Assembly (NCBI GenBank): GCA_034769895.1 | Contig: CM068370.1 | Location: forward strand, 43,388,844 to 43,452,843 | From: Magicicada septendecula | Taxonomy: Eukaryota > Arthropoda > Insecta > Hemiptera > Cicadidae | Direction: 5' to 3' | DNA length: 64,000 bases | In this document: positions 1 to 11,190 of the stretch, one piece after another | Numbering within the stretch: position 1 is the first letter of the stretch | Layout: every line of letters starts with the position of its first letter | Translations under genes and position numbers: made by a program | The notes under the pieces: generated by a model | The model's database searches: none | Seen by the model: only the letters and a program-made list of their open reading frames with translations | Told to the model about the DNA's origin: nothing

Positions 1-595
1 CACGTGTCCATAAGCGGGATCATATCTCAGAGACTAATTATCCGATCCAAGTGAACCAAGTGTTGTTTTGAAGAGGAGTGTATATATTGCAACGAATCAC
101 AGGATCATGATAGGCGGGGCAAGTCATATATTACACAGACAACGGACATTCATATTATATTTTGGTAGATGGTTAAGTTTGGTTGTTATCAATTGTATTT
201 AGTAAGGTTAAGGGTTTAGTTTAAAAAAACTGTGCATTATTATTTATGGTGATCCATGTACTGTGTTAGTGGAAATGTGCGCGCGTGCGCGAGGGTAAAC
301 GTTTCCCGGGTGGCGCGTGAAGTATTATCGTTGTGTGGCCATTAACTGAACTGAGACGTGTGTATCACTACAATCCCTATACCTGTCGGACTATTGTTTA
401 CGTTCATGTATATTATTAATATGTAGGCAGCATGCATGAGATACGAGTAGTCTGATTACCGCTATGCATGCTGTTACAAGGTAAATGCACTCTGATGCAT
501 GAAAAGTGCATTGTCACTTTTACTAACCATGTGACTTCCATCCACCAATAGAATGCGGACTGGTGGTTGGAAATTTTCTTAAGTCTGTCGTTACA
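1..595. other. Unassigned sequence upstream of the Helentron
   Basis: No open frame, tRNA-like fold or recognisable repeat was found here. It may contain the 5' terminal part of the Helentron that follows, but I cannot see an end. Confidence 0.4.
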
Positions 596-861
596 CAGGC
601 AGTTCTTCTACGCCATCTACCGCGAACGGGTCGTGCACTCCTTGTACAAGAATTCTACCGCTTGCAAGGTGTTGTAAAAACTATTCGTCGCTAGTGAAAC
701 GGGAAGACTCAGAACTGTGTGTGTGGTACATTTGCACACACCAGTGTTTTAACGCATTGTGCGAAAAATTGCAAGCAGTTCTTCACTGCTGCTACCACGA
801 ACGGTACATACAATTCCTTGTACAAGATTCTACCGCTTGCAAGGATCTGCTAAGACTTTTC
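596..861 (+). repeat. Diverged direct repeat, two units of about 90 bp
   Basis: Two related segments lie at about 596-690 and 770-861. Both contain GGCAGTTCTTC-like starts, CGAACGG, CTTGTACAAG and TTCTACCGCTTGCAAGG in the same order. A weaker third echo (GTGCAAGATTT) occurs near 965 and 1040. An open frame at 694-894 lies across the second unit and begins with GTG, so I do not regard it as a gene. Duplicated subterminal sequence is common near Helitron-type ends, but the link to the Helentron is an inference. Confidence 0.5.
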
Positions 862-1256
862 GGGATAGTAACGCGTGTGACGCATAACAATTGATTTATA
901 TCTTTACACACGATATTAATATTGTAGTATTACGTGTGTAAGAAGTGAGTGTAACTGTATCACTGTGCAAGATTTTCCGCAGTGACAGTAGTATTAATTG
1001 TTACGCAATAGTTCCATCAAGACGTTTCCGTGCTAGTGCAAGATTTCCTCATAGGGTGGTCTGCTGATCGCGGTAGACCTTGTTATTCGCGAGAACACTT
1101 GAAGAAGCCGGAGAGGTATAAGCTCAATATACCGTTATTGATTAAACTCACTGTCACCTGAGATATTACTTGGTCTTAAACTCTATATAAGTTTTGCGAG
1201 TAATAAAATCCGTAGTACCGTTGTGTGTGCGAAGTTTCGGATTCATCGTGGGAATT

Positions 1257-1408
1257 GCAGGACATCAGCCCAGCTGTTACAGGACATCAGCCCAGCTGTT
1301 ACAGGACATCAGCCCAGCTGTTATAGGACATCAGCCCAGCTGTTATAGGACCAGCCCAGCTGTTACAGGACATCAGCCAAGCTGTTACAGGACGCCAGCC
1401 CAGCTGTA
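1257..1408 (+). repeat. 22-bp tandem repeat, seven copies
   Basis: Seven consecutive copies of a 22-bp unit built on ACAGGACATCAGCCCAGCTG. Copy 5 lacks two bases; copies 6 and 7 carry substitutions. It lies about 480 bp upstream of the first Helentron coding block, in the likely 5' non-coding part of that element. Open frames across it follow from the repeat and are not treated as coding. Confidence 0.9.
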
Positions 1409-1890
1409 AACGTTTCTGGTGAAACGTCTGTCATTTGTATGCCACACCTGACGATCCATCTATACCGCAAAGACCGGCCCTTCTCTTCAACAACATCATC
1501 GTGGGAGTCTTCTTATGTAACGTATCACGTCTTGCGTATGAACATTATTTAACACTTTAAAAGAAAGACTCTATATCAAACATTACATTCTGTACATTTC
1601 AAATATACCATATAAACTATAACTTGTGTTTGTACAATAAATAATCTTAAACCCTCCAATATAGACTTGTAATTTGAATTACACATACTATCATATCCTA
1701 TGCGCCAATAGTTTAGTAATTTGTGTTGTCGCAATATGTTACAACTCAACCTGTGCTCCAAGTGTGTATCTCAAAAACTCAAAAAGATACAAGACTGTGA
1801 ATTTGAAAACGTTTGAAAATTTCCCGATTTTCTTAAAGTGCGCGGTATATGAGGGCAAAGTACAACTAGAATTACAAATATTGGGCACGA
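1409..1890. other. Non-coding gap before the Helentron Rep
   Basis: AT-rich sequence with only short, unconvincing open frames. No repeat or regulatory motif was identified. Confidence 0.4.
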
Positions 1891-3005
1891 ATGCGTAGAG
1901 CACAACATTCCAAAGAGAATGACACCGAAAACGCCGGGCCCGGACTCAAAACCAACGCGCAGTACTGCCGCGAATATAGGCAACGTAAGCGCGCTCGGAC
2001 AACTCAGGTGGCATCTGACGAGCCTGGGTCAAGTATGGATGTGGATTTCGTTGCTGATGAGATGGAGAGTGTAATTGAGGTCGACCCAGACCCATCGGAC
2101 CTACTTGGCGTACCCAATATGGCGACGGGGGCCCAAAATTGGAATTGTACCGGGGCCGACAACTATTTTAAAAAGACATTCTTAGGCAACGTTTTTGGAC
2201 ATAAATGTGACATTTGCGACCGCCTGTAGTTCCAAACTGATTTGAAGCCTACCAATAGGAGTATCACTGGCGTACTGCGAGAAGAGTTCCCTACGGAGGA
2301 CGTGAGTGGTTTCAAGCTCTGTAACAACTGTAAGGCGCAGTGTTCTAAGAGGCGGATCCAGCGTTGAGTCGGAGTAACGGTTTCGTATATCCGCCGAGCC
2401 CAGACCCACCTCTGCCGAAACTCGATCCCTTGACTGAACGCTTGATTTCACCGCGACGCTTGATTACATGCAAATACGCAGGCTGCGAGGATCGAGTTAC
2501 GGTACCGTCGGCCAAGTGATCAATATCCCAGTGAGTGTCGATACCACGGTATCAAAGTTACCGCGCTCTCGACGACGATTACGCCATAAATGTGAATTTG
2601 AAGAAGAATATCGTGCATAGCTACCTCAGTGGCTATGTAAAGAAGGCAGTGCTCAAGCGCTGGCTAGGGTACTTGACGGCGCAGCCGCTCTAGCGATACT
2701 ACAAAATCGAAGTTGATCTCAGCAACGTCACTGCGAATGTGTCCGCGGGTGATGACAGTAGACGTGAAGAGGCGAGTGATGCTGACAACATGGAATTTAT
2801 GAATGTGGATGGAGTGCCACCCTCAGAGATTGCACAGGCGAGACAACACACTATGCTGTGGAATGAGGACCACTGGCTCAATATTGCTCCCGGTCAACAT
2901 TCACACCCGCTGAATATAATTTACGATCTACACGCCGAGGAGCTCTCGTTTCCGGCCATATATTGGTGTCGCGAGACAATTCAAGCCGAGTATCACAGTC
3001 ACTCT
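1891..3005 (+). pseudogene. Helentron Rep, N-terminal region (broken)
   Basis: The first block (1891-2229) starts at an ATG with MRRAQHSKEN, has a basic YRQRKRAR segment and ends in KCDICDRL before a stop. The next frames continue the family's usual order: FPTEDVSGFKLCNNCK (about 2290-2335), a stretch with NGFVYPPSP and LTERLISPR (2370-2450), then DDDYAINVNLKKNIVHSYL and GYVKKAVLKRWL (2570-2670). The 2739-3008 block contains LWNEDHWLNIAPGQHSHPLN and EELSFPAIY, the segment that leads into the Helitron-like N domain. At least four frame changes or stops separate these pieces. Assignment rests on remembered Helitron Rep motifs and their order, not on a database search. Confidence 0.8.
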
Positions 3006-3009
3006 GTTT

Positions 3010-4175
3010 ATGATGTGTACCTCTGAGATACGGCGAAGCGATCGCCGTGGCGTCACTCCCAGTCACATTCTCTACATGGCGATAAAAATATGGCGGATAC
3101 GAGTGAGGGACGGCATCTTCAATGCTTTCAGGTGCGTCAGACAGACAGAGAGGGTGACTCGTGAGATGATTGAGGATAAAGAGTCTGTAGATTTAATGAT
3201 CGATACAAACTTGGCATTTCTGAAGAGTATTCCAAACTCAGTGCAGTATTGGTCCAATAGGAAGAAGGACTTGTTCGCCATGATTCGACAGCTCGGTAAG
3301 CCCACTGCCTTTCTCACGATGAGTGCAAACGAGACGCGCTGGCCACATTTGCTCTCCATATTGAACAAGTGGTCGCAGGAGTACGCGTCGCTTGGTCCGC
3401 TCGGCGAGGGCGACATAATGGAACGACTGCACACGTATCAGCATGCGCATTTGGTCAACGAGGATCCAGTCATCTGCTGTATCTACTTTAAGAAGCTAGT
3501 AGATACTGTCATGTGTCTGTTGCAGTCCAAGGTGGCCACGAGGAATCCGCTTGGGCACTATCGTGTTGTCGACTACTTCTTGCGCATAGAATTTCAACAC
3601 AGAGGCAGCTCACATGCGCATTTCCTCCTCTGGCTTAACGGAGATCCGCGAGAGCGAGAGTCAGCGAGGATATGCCGGAGACGATTTGGATGCTCGATAC
3701 AATGTGCTCAGTCGACAAGGCGACACTGCCAGATGACAGTTAGATCGGTAATCAGACGCATAAGCACACGTTCACTTGTACCAAGCGAGGTGAGAAGACT
3801 TGTAGATTCAACATCCCTTACTGGCCAATGGCAGAGTCTCGAGTGTTGTTATCCCTGAGTGCGGATGACGCAAGGCGAGCGGTCCTTCAGCGCAAGGCCA
3901 CCAAGGTGCGATAACGACTGGAGACTAGGGTTTACAGCGACAAGCGACTATCCGCTGGTTTCCTATCGACAACAAGCTCGACTATCCGCTATATCTGGAC
4001 ATGGTGCGCTCTACGATTAAGAGGCCGACTGTGTACTTTAAGCGAGACTTACATCAGATCTACATCAATACATTCAACCCATGGGTGGCCTCCGTTTTAA
4101 ATTCCAACAGTGATCTTCAATTGATTCTGGATGAGTATTCTTGTGCCTCCTATGTTGTAGGGTATGTCAATAAAT
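3010..4175 (+). pseudogene. Helentron Rep HUH nuclease domain (broken)
   Basis: The longest block (3010-3858) carries the Helitron-like N domain with IPNSVQYWSNRKKDLFAMIR and FLTMSANETRWPHL. The HUH metal-binding motif reads EFQHRGSSHAHFLLWLNG near 3588-3645. After a frame break the line resumes with RPTVYFKRDLHQIYINTFNP (about 4023-4080) and LDEYSCASYVVGYVNK (4126-4176), which holds the paired catalytic tyrosines of the Rep domain. A TAA stop follows directly. HUH nucleases nick DNA and form a phosphotyrosine link. All key residues are still visible, but the frame is disrupted between 3858 and 4187. Confidence 0.88.
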
Positions 4176-4186
4176 AAAACAGGCGC

Positions 4187-5094
4187 ATGAGTCAGCTGCA
4201 CCGCGAGCTCATCAAACTCCACGAGGAATTCCCAGAGTGTGACGGACAACAATTGCTCACGAAAGTCGGGTTGCGTGTACTGAACAGCGTAGAGATGAGC
4301 GCACAAGAGGCGGCGTGGTATCTGCTGAGGCAGCCGATGTGTCAAACCTCAAGGTACGTGGCTATGATACCTACAGTTTGGCCGATAGAGCGCTACAAGT
4401 GGAGGAAGCGCAAGTCCGTTATGGATAGACAGGTCATCGTGGCAGACAGCGTGGACATTTGGACCAAGAGTGTCATTCAACGCTACGAGGAGAGGCCTGG
4501 AAATCTCGAGGGAATCAACTTGGCCCAATTTGCCACGTGGTATGCGCCGAGTAACTTGAAGAGACGAGGCGGTAACAAGGATATCGAAGATGGCGAAGAA
4601 GATGGAAAGGAGGACACCTGCGACGGTATTGTAGCCGAATATAGAAGACGCGACGTTTGTAGGGTCATACGATTTCGAAACTACGACATAGGCGATCTCA
4701 ACAACTTTAAGAGGGAGATGGTGACGCTATATCTTCCATTTCGAAACGAGGTACGAGACATTTTGGATCGCGACAAGTTTCTTCAGATTTACGACACGCG
4801 AAGCGAGGAATTATGAACTGTCGGAAGGAATTTCAGAACAACATTGACATTGACGCGTTGATGGAGGAAATACAGGCGCTGTGTACACTTGAGGAGGAGC
4901 AGAGGCGAGACGAGCGAGATTCTAATGGTGCAGCGGGGCCAGCGCTTGAGAGGCGCGAGGCTGATGCTGTCGCGCCCAACGACGATGACTTTTATATTGC
5001 ACAGCGAGCATCTAATGTGACTGCTGTAGGGCGCCGATCGAATGTAATGGCGAAGCAGGACTACTGTGAGTTGATGCGCAAAACAAATTTTTAG
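4187..5094 (+). pseudogene. Helentron Rep-helicase linker region
   Basis: Two overlapping open blocks (4187-4816, then 4813-5094 one frame over) encode the region between Rep and helicase. Family-like segments include LRVLNSVEMSAQEAAWYLLR, VWPIERYKWRK, IRFRNYDIGDLNNFKREMV and LYLPFRNEVRDIL. The second block is rich in Glu and Arg and ends DYCELMRKTNF. The four-base ATGA overlap at 4813-4816 looks like an operon overlap but is simply a frameshift in a pseudogene. Confidence 0.8.
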
Positions 5095-5129
5095 CAGCGT
5101 GAATTAATTTGACAAATAATATATAGAAT

Positions 5130-6570
5130 TCACGCGCGCGAGTCGAGTGAGCCGCCAATACAGATATTCTTTACAAGGCCAGCGGGGTGTGGCAAGACAT
5201 TTACTCTCAAGCTCGCGATGGAAACGTATAACAGATTCTCTCGGGCACACAACGCTGTGAACAATTCTTACGTGACATGCGCCTCGACTGGCAAAGCCGC
5301 AGTGGCTCTGGGTGGAGTAACTGTGCACTGGGCATTCCGGCTGACTATACACGGTATGAGTTACGAGACGCTGCAACACTACAGACATGCGTTTGCCAAT
5401 GTAAAGTGTGTGATTGTGGATGAGGTCAGCATGATTGGGAGTCATATATTTCACTCTGTGGACGCACGACTACAACAGATAACCGGCAGGTACGGGGAGA
5501 ACTTTGGAGGTATGGATATGATATTCTGCGGTGATTTCAGACAACTCCCTCCAGTGAACGCGTCACCCGTATACAAGTTTGTGCGCAACGCGTCAAACAT
5601 CAGTGGTAACGGATTGTGGCAGTCGCTCGATTACTTCCAACTCGTACGGGTCATGCGACAGGCAAACGTAGCGTTCTCAGAGATATTGAATGCGATAGGT
5701 GACGGCCGGGCTCTGAGTGTCGAACAGAGGAAAATCATAGAGGGAAGATTCAGAACAGTCGAGTGGTGTAGTGAACATCTGCAAGGGGTCGTGCGCCTCT
5801 TTCATCGCAACCATCAAGTCGAAATGTTCAACTCCCAGGCAATCCCACAAAGTGAGTGTATGCAGAAAATTGCAGATGACTTGGTCACGGGATTCAAGAG
5901 CTGCAGCCTGCCTTACAAGATTGACTTGGCTACAGGAAATCCGTATATTATTACTGTAAATGTCGATGTCGAAGATGGAATCGTCAATGGGGCAATCGCA
6001 ACACTGAGGCACATTGAGATATTCGACAACAGCACAACCGATCAACCATCCACTTCAACTACTGTACCTACCACAGCATCTCCCTCGCTACGGGTGTGGA
6101 TGGAATTTCCAGGTAACATCGGGCGGCGTTTAAAAATTAAAAGCAAGCCCTTGATAATGAGCAAGCCAGGAGTATTAGACGGAGCATGGATACCCATAGC
6201 ATTACGGACGAGCAATATAAGTCTAGGCGGAACGATCAAATGTAGGCGCATCCAATTTCCACTTCACTTACTCCGGCCTGTGCGCTGACCATTCACAAGT
6301 CTCAAGGTGGTACATTCGATTCGATTGTACACGATTACAATAAGAACCAGTAATAACAACTTGTATACGTGGCCATGAGTCGAGTCACGAGTCTCGAGGG
6401 CCTTTATCTGACAAATGAGAAGAATGATTACAGATTTTACCACGCCTCTGGGTCGGGGTCGCTGTCAGTCAAAGAAATACAGTAGGAGACGAATACGAGC
6501 GCCTCGGGAGTCATCGGTTCCATACTGTAACACAAGCGATCAAAGAATTTTGCGAATGGCAGCACAGCCT
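5130..6570 (+). pseudogene. Helentron PIF1-type helicase domain (broken)
   Basis: Superfamily 1B helicase, which unwinds DNA during rolling-circle transposition. Walker A (PAGCGKTFTL) lies near 5178-5210, upstream of the first ATG of the main frame at 5218. Next come CASTGKAAVALGG, the Walker B segment CVIVDEVSMIG (about 5408-5440) and GDFRQLPPV (5530-5556). The frame ends at 6288. The conserved C-terminal motif continues in another frame as CALTIHKSQGGTFDSIVHDY (about 6280-6340), then LVYVAMSRVTSLEGLYLTN (6360-6415). After a further shift the line runs through QAIKEFCEWQHSLPEESP (about 6537-6590) straight into the endonuclease. Confidence 0.88.
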
Positions 6571-6587
6571 CCCGGAAGAGTCTCCAC

Positions 6588-7315
6588 GCCCTATGTCGAC
6601 ATTCATCATAGTCAATCTAAACGTACAGAGTCTGCAAGCGCATGTGGGGGACCTACAGACAGACGAGTTAATACCGAAGGCGGACATTATCGTTCTCACT
6701 GAGACTTGCTTACGAGACCCAGACTCTACCGACATGGCAGACTTCTCTCGCATTGTATCCAAATGTTGTGAAAGAAACGAGGGGCGAGGTGGTGGCGTAG
6801 CAGTGTACATCTCCAGTGTCAACTTAGAATGGTCGTGTATCCCAGTTGAAATCAAACTCTTGCCACATTTCGAGGCAGTGTTGCGTGTAAGGTCGCATAT
6901 TGGAGAAATTGTCACAACAAAGATAACTATACCCAGCAATCATCAAATAATTTTCGCAAGCATCTATATACACCCTGGACTCTCTTATAATGACATCAAG
7001 CTGCTCATCATAAGGCAATTGATACAATACAGTGAATGCGCAGACAGTCGAACTAGAATATAATAGTGACATACCGCTCGTATTGATGGGCGATTTCAAC
7101 ACTAGTGACGAAAATTTAGAACTCTTACGTGCATACCTTCAGAAATTCTTTAAACTTGAACTAGTGAATGATTTGGACAAACCAACCACTCAAGGGAAAA
7201 CTTGTATAGATTTGACATTTGCAAGAGGTATTCAAATAATTTCAAAGCCATATGTATCCTACTGCTCATACCACTACCCTCTATTCAATAAATGTAAGTT
7301 GCAAATGAATTAAAC
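6588..7315 (+). pseudogene. Helentron C-terminal endonuclease domain (one frameshift)
   Basis: Endonuclease/exonuclease/phosphatase fold, the apurinic-endonuclease-like domain shared with non-LTR retrotransposons. The first part (6593-7063) has NLNVQSLQ, then ADIIVLTETCLRD with the metal-binding Glu, and RGGGVAVYIS. The second part (7032-7313, next frame) has VLMGDFNTSDENL, GKTCIDLTFARG and the terminal SYHYPLF with the catalytic His. One frameshift near 7035-7060 separates the halves. The preceding helicase reads into this domain without a new start, which supports a fusion rather than a neighbouring gene. Confidence 0.85.
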
Positions 7316-7420
7316 GATTCAAAACAAAAATTTTATTTTATTTCAATATACTATACCCGATTGACGTATTTCACGAAAATAACTGCGGCAGTGTCCGACA
7401 TTGCCTATCTTCCTATTTTT

Positions 7421-7620
7421 TTATTTGTCATCTTCGACGTTAACGTTATTCAGTCTTGACATCTTGTCCCCTTTCTTACTTTTTCCACTCTGTTTTCCAT
7501 TCTGACCATTTTTGTTCATGCACATTTCGAAATAGACATACGAAACAAAGGTGTTTTCGGCATACTGAATGCAGGATATTCCCATTGCTAATAAGTACAT
7601 AATTAAATAATACACAAAAA
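7421..7620 (-). CDS. Candidate terminal exon of an unidentified host gene
   Basis: On the minus strand a pyrimidine-rich stretch ends TTTACTGACAG at 7621, a good splice acceptor. From 7620 the frame is open to TAA at 7421-7423 (about 65 codons). A hydrophobic run (YYLIMYLLAMGISC) is followed by FVSYVYFEMCMNKNG and a basic tail (KQSGKSKKGDK). The stop codon overlaps AATAAA, a possible polyadenylation signal. A membrane segment with a short charged tail is plausible. I do not recognise the protein, and no upstream exon was found. It could be a chance frame. Confidence 0.35.
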
Positions 7621-7624
7621 CTGT

Positions 7625-7984
7625 CAGTAAATAAACATAAGGACCATCTGAGATACATTACCGCTCGCGTGCCATCCACTGTAACAGTTTTAAGACCTCA
7701 ACTAGCTAAACTGCATCCGCCCAGCCGAGGTCACCTCTTGTGTAAAAACATTTTAAACGTCAGACTTTTGGCGTTAAACGAAGGGTCGCCGGACTGTGCA
7801 AGGGCCTGGTACATTTTGATAGATCCGGAACGCAGTGCTCACCAGCTGTCTCAGCACTATTTGTTAAGCTGTACGTGAGGCATAACCTCATAGTTATTTT
7901 TTTTTTTTAAGATTTAGAATTCTGATAGAACTAGTAATAAGTTACCACTCAAACAAATTTTCTATGTTCTAAAGAAACAAATAT
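7625..7984. other. Unassigned sequence
   Basis: An open frame at 7669-7878 begins with GTG and has no recognisable motif. Nothing else was identified. Confidence 0.3.
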
Positions 7985-8703
7985 TCAAACTTTTACTTCT
8001 TCTTGTTACTTCTTCTTCAAGGATTAGGTTATACAAACCTGTTCCGACACCCATCTCATCCTCGGACCAACCATGTCTCTTGTACCAATGGCTTTATAGT
8101 TCAGTGCCTCCTGCGGATCTGTCATCCTTTGCAGATGGTCCCACCACTGTCTTCCGTAAATTGAAATAATATCGTTTATGTCCTTTACTTCGAGTTCTGG
8201 TCTGATATCTTCATTCCTTATTCTTTTTTGCAATGTATAATTTAAAGTGTTTTGAAGAAACTGCATTTTAGCACTCTGAACCTTGCCGCGGCTGAAGCGT
8301 AGTGCTGGCCACACTGCCTTCCTTGTATGCCGTACGGCTCGCATAAGACAGCCTACCTTGCCTGACTCCTACGCTGCTTCGGTGGTACACATGGGATCCA
8401 TTATTTATCTTGCCGCTTTCCTTTTTTGTCATGACCCACGCCTCACTCGCCAAAATGAATGTGGGCATTGCAATTGTTTTATAAAGTTTAATCCTTGTGC
8501 TGTGTTTTGTTTTACTTTTAAGATTTCTATGAATCGTACCACAAATATTCGTAAATTTATTTGTCTTCTCTCATATATGATATTCAGATTCATAGCTCAC
8601 TGCACAGCCGAGATATTTGTAACGGCTCACGTTTTCTAAAGTGCTGTTGTTTATAACTGTCTTAGTTCTCACTGGATATTTACCTTTAGAAGCCATGGGT
8701 TTG
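7985..8703 (-). mobile_element. LINE 3' end (RTE-like non-LTR retrotransposon), minus strand
   Basis: The minus strand encodes the conserved region after the reverse transcriptase palm. It reads ENVSRYKYLGCAVSYE, an in-frame TGA, then NLKSKTKHSTRIKLYKTIA, ASEAWVMTKKESGKI and, after an insertion, MQFLQNTLNYTLQKRIRNED and QWWDHLQRM. It ends at a stop beside 8024, followed by a GAAGAAG-rich tail to about 7985, as expected for a LINE terminus. It is truncated at the 5' side near 8703. The copy at 57826-58260 is a close relative. The clade (RTE-like) is a judgement from sequence style only. Confidence 0.75.
8289..8408. mobile_element. 120-bp insertion inside the LINE, 7-bp target duplication
   Basis: Compared with the related LINE at 57826-58260, the coding line is interrupted after KESGKI and resumes at SAKMQF. 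The interrupting 120 bp are flanked by CTTGCCG at 8282-8288 and again at 8409-8415, a 7-bp direct duplication. The insert has a small subterminal inverted repeat (GAAGCGTAG near one end, CTACGCTGCTTC near the other). It may be a SINE fragment or a short non-autonomous DNA element; I cannot assign a family. Confidence 0.55.
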
Positions 8704-10609
8704 GCTCTGCCAGGGTCCTACTGTTACAATTTTCAGTCCTTACTCCGAGGCTGGTTTGGGTACTACAAGTATTGTAAAGTTTTACATGAACAGGTTACTT
8801 GCCTGTTCCACAGCCAAGTAACTTCGACCAGGAGGACCAGAGTCTCTTCTGTCAGGATTACCATACCTTAGCCGAAAGGCCCCTGTTTTGGGGTGCTGGA
8901 GATTCGCCCTCACCCTTCTCTTTCTGAGATATGATTTGATAGCTTTGCATCAGTTAACAAGCTTTTACTATTGTTACATATTGTTTTTCATGGTGTTATT
9001 ACTAAGGTTAAAGGTATGAAAACGTCCCGTGATTAGGCGCTGCTTGAATTAATGGACAGAGAGTCTACAGTCTCAAACTGGTTAACACTCTCCCTGTTCA
9101 GTAGCGTATCTACAATTTGGCCTTGGGAGGGGATCGGTCGAGTCGGTTCATACAAAAGAAAAAACAAGTTAAGACTTGTGTGACAGAAAGATATTAATCT
9201 GTTTTTTTTTTATTTTTTAACAAAAGTTGTAGTGTTGATTTCTCCTGTGTTCCACTTAATAATTTATTCCACTATTTTAAGATCGTGTGACACGCGAGCC
9301 TTGCAGCGATATTGCAAAGTACAATTTTGAGATACGAAGAAAAAATCCAAAAATATAATAAAAAACTGAAACTCCTTTGGAGACGAGGAACTGGGCGTTT
9401 AACATTTTTACACTTTAATAGATCTATAGTTTTAATTACCACCTAACAGAAAACATTTTACAATAAGAACTCTTAATATTAATAAAAAATTCTTGTCTCA
9501 ATTTAGTCTGCCTTAAATTTTTAGAAAAATTTTAAATTAAATTTCGTACTTGAATTACTGAAGTGAAATGTCGAAAACAGAAATTTGTCAAACTACAATT
9601 ACAACTAAAAATTACAAAATATATGTTCACATTTTATAATATGAATTGTTCTAGACATTAAAATATATAAATGTTAATTTATTGCGGTAGTTATTTGTAA
9701 CAATATATTGGGGTTTGAAAGCTCAATGAAGTACGCGATGCATGCGTCAGTTTCAATTTTTGACAACATAATGAATTTCTGTCGACAAGGATAGAAAATA
9801 CTGATTCAATGTGTTGTCAGTCTGCAAAAAATATTAACCTTGTTTTGAATTACATATTCGCTTGTCAAAATCCTATTAAAGTACTCAGATACGGAAACCG
9901 GTGAAAAATAAAATTTTAGGAGAAGTATTTTAAAATAAAATAAAGTTTAGTTTGTAAATATGGACGATTAAAACACATTCTGGATTTCATGCAAGCAAAC
10001 TGAGTGTCCCACTTGATTAAACTGAAACTTAATTAAACTTTGCCATTAACAATTTAATTTGCAATTTTTCTCGTATTGTGAAACATTTAAATCACCGTTT
10101 TACCGTTTATTCTAAATTGTTTGCTGTGTCACGTTTAGCCGTGTCACAGCGCAAACGAGTACAAGACCAACGTGTAGTTCAACACATTGTTTACGTGATA
10201 ACTTAATCACATAAACTTTGGTCTGCTTGCTTCATACCACTTATCCCCCGTATCTATTCTTTGAAGCTTTATTCGTTGTTAGTTTATCAAGTATGTATTC
10301 ATCTAGAATAAGAGAAATGAGTTACATTTCTGTACATAGAATATACAAATTAACTAAACTGCTTAATCATGTGATCCATAAATATTGCTACGAAATCATG
10401 TAACGCTCTCGGCAGGTGCAGTTACGTGAACGTTTCTGGGCAAGCCGAGTAGCGCGCAGTGTATGTGTCAAGTCCTTGCAGTGAAGTACCGTCTAGACTG
10501 TTCGAGTACAGTACTTGTAACTACGCAAATTATGCTGGCACGCCGCCAAAGAATGGAAAATTGTTCTGAAACATCTGCGGAACCTGCATAAGCAACAGCG
10601 GCCGGCTTA
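8704..10609. other. Non-coding, AT-rich; no gene seen
   Basis: Bases 8704-8950 are more GC-rich and resemble a dispersed repeat (with CTCACCCTTCTCTTTCTGAG), but I cannot name it. The rest is AT-rich with no supported frame. Confidence 0.4.
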
Positions 10610-10733
10610 GTGAGTTAGTTCACTATCTACGAGAAGACAGTGTCTTCAGTGAAAGATTGTGTCAGTTTTTGGTGAGTTAGTTCACTATCTACGAGAAGAC
10701 AGTGTCTTCAGTGAAAAATTGTGTCAGTTTTTC
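10610..10733 (+). repeat. 62-bp tandem duplication
   Basis: Two adjacent 62-bp copies starting GTGAGTTAGTTCACTATC at 10610 and 10672. They differ by only a few bases. Each contains the perfect odd palindrome GAAGACAGTGTCTTC. No coding role is evident. Confidence 0.9.
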
Positions 10734-11190
10734 GTCAAATAACCCCCGTACTGGGGCAAAAAACTAAAATAAATCTGGCAATGAGTTTTTCTCTGAAGAG
10801 GGCCTTTGATGGTGATGCCGAAACGTCTGTTTTTAACACCATTAGACCACGGCCTAACGGCCCGGTTAACGCTCGTGTAATTAATCTTGACAGCTGCGAT
10901 GAAAGCCTTAGATCAAAATTGTGACATGAAATTTGATCAATGATTGCGACTCTCTTATCCAATATGTAATGATTAAATTATAATGTGCCTGTCAGAATGA
11001 ATGTAACTTTGTATTGTATTTATGGTAAACACCTCTTATACTTTATTTTTATAGATATGGTGCCACGTAGAGGCACACAGCACACTAGGAACGCAGTGTG
11101 GTGATCATTATACTTCAGCTGCCTACTTTTACATTAGGCATTCGCTGTAGGTATTATTGAAGGAGGTATACAGCTGTTAGCATACCAGAC

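Larger units (their letters stand above)
1891..7315 (+). mobile_element. Decayed Helentron (Helitron with endonuclease domain)
   Basis: The blocks in order are an N-terminal cysteine-rich region, a Rep HUH nuclease with catalytic tyrosines, a PIF1-like helicase, and an endonuclease/exonuclease/phosphatase domain joined to the C-terminus. This order (RepHel plus EN) is typical of the Helentron branch of Helitrons, which transpose by a rolling-circle mechanism. The coding line crosses all three frames with many stops, so the copy is dead. True element ends were not found. The coordinates cover only the recognisable coding body; the 22-bp repeats and duplicated segments upstream may belong to it. 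Confidence 0.85.

Noticed and set aside
694-894. 66-codon frame upstream of the Helentron
   Set aside because: Starts at GTG, lies in a duplicated segment and has no recognised domain.
4813-4816. ATGA overlap between two frames, as in a bacterial operon
   Set aside because: The two frames are pieces of one broken Helentron protein, so the overlap marks a frameshift.
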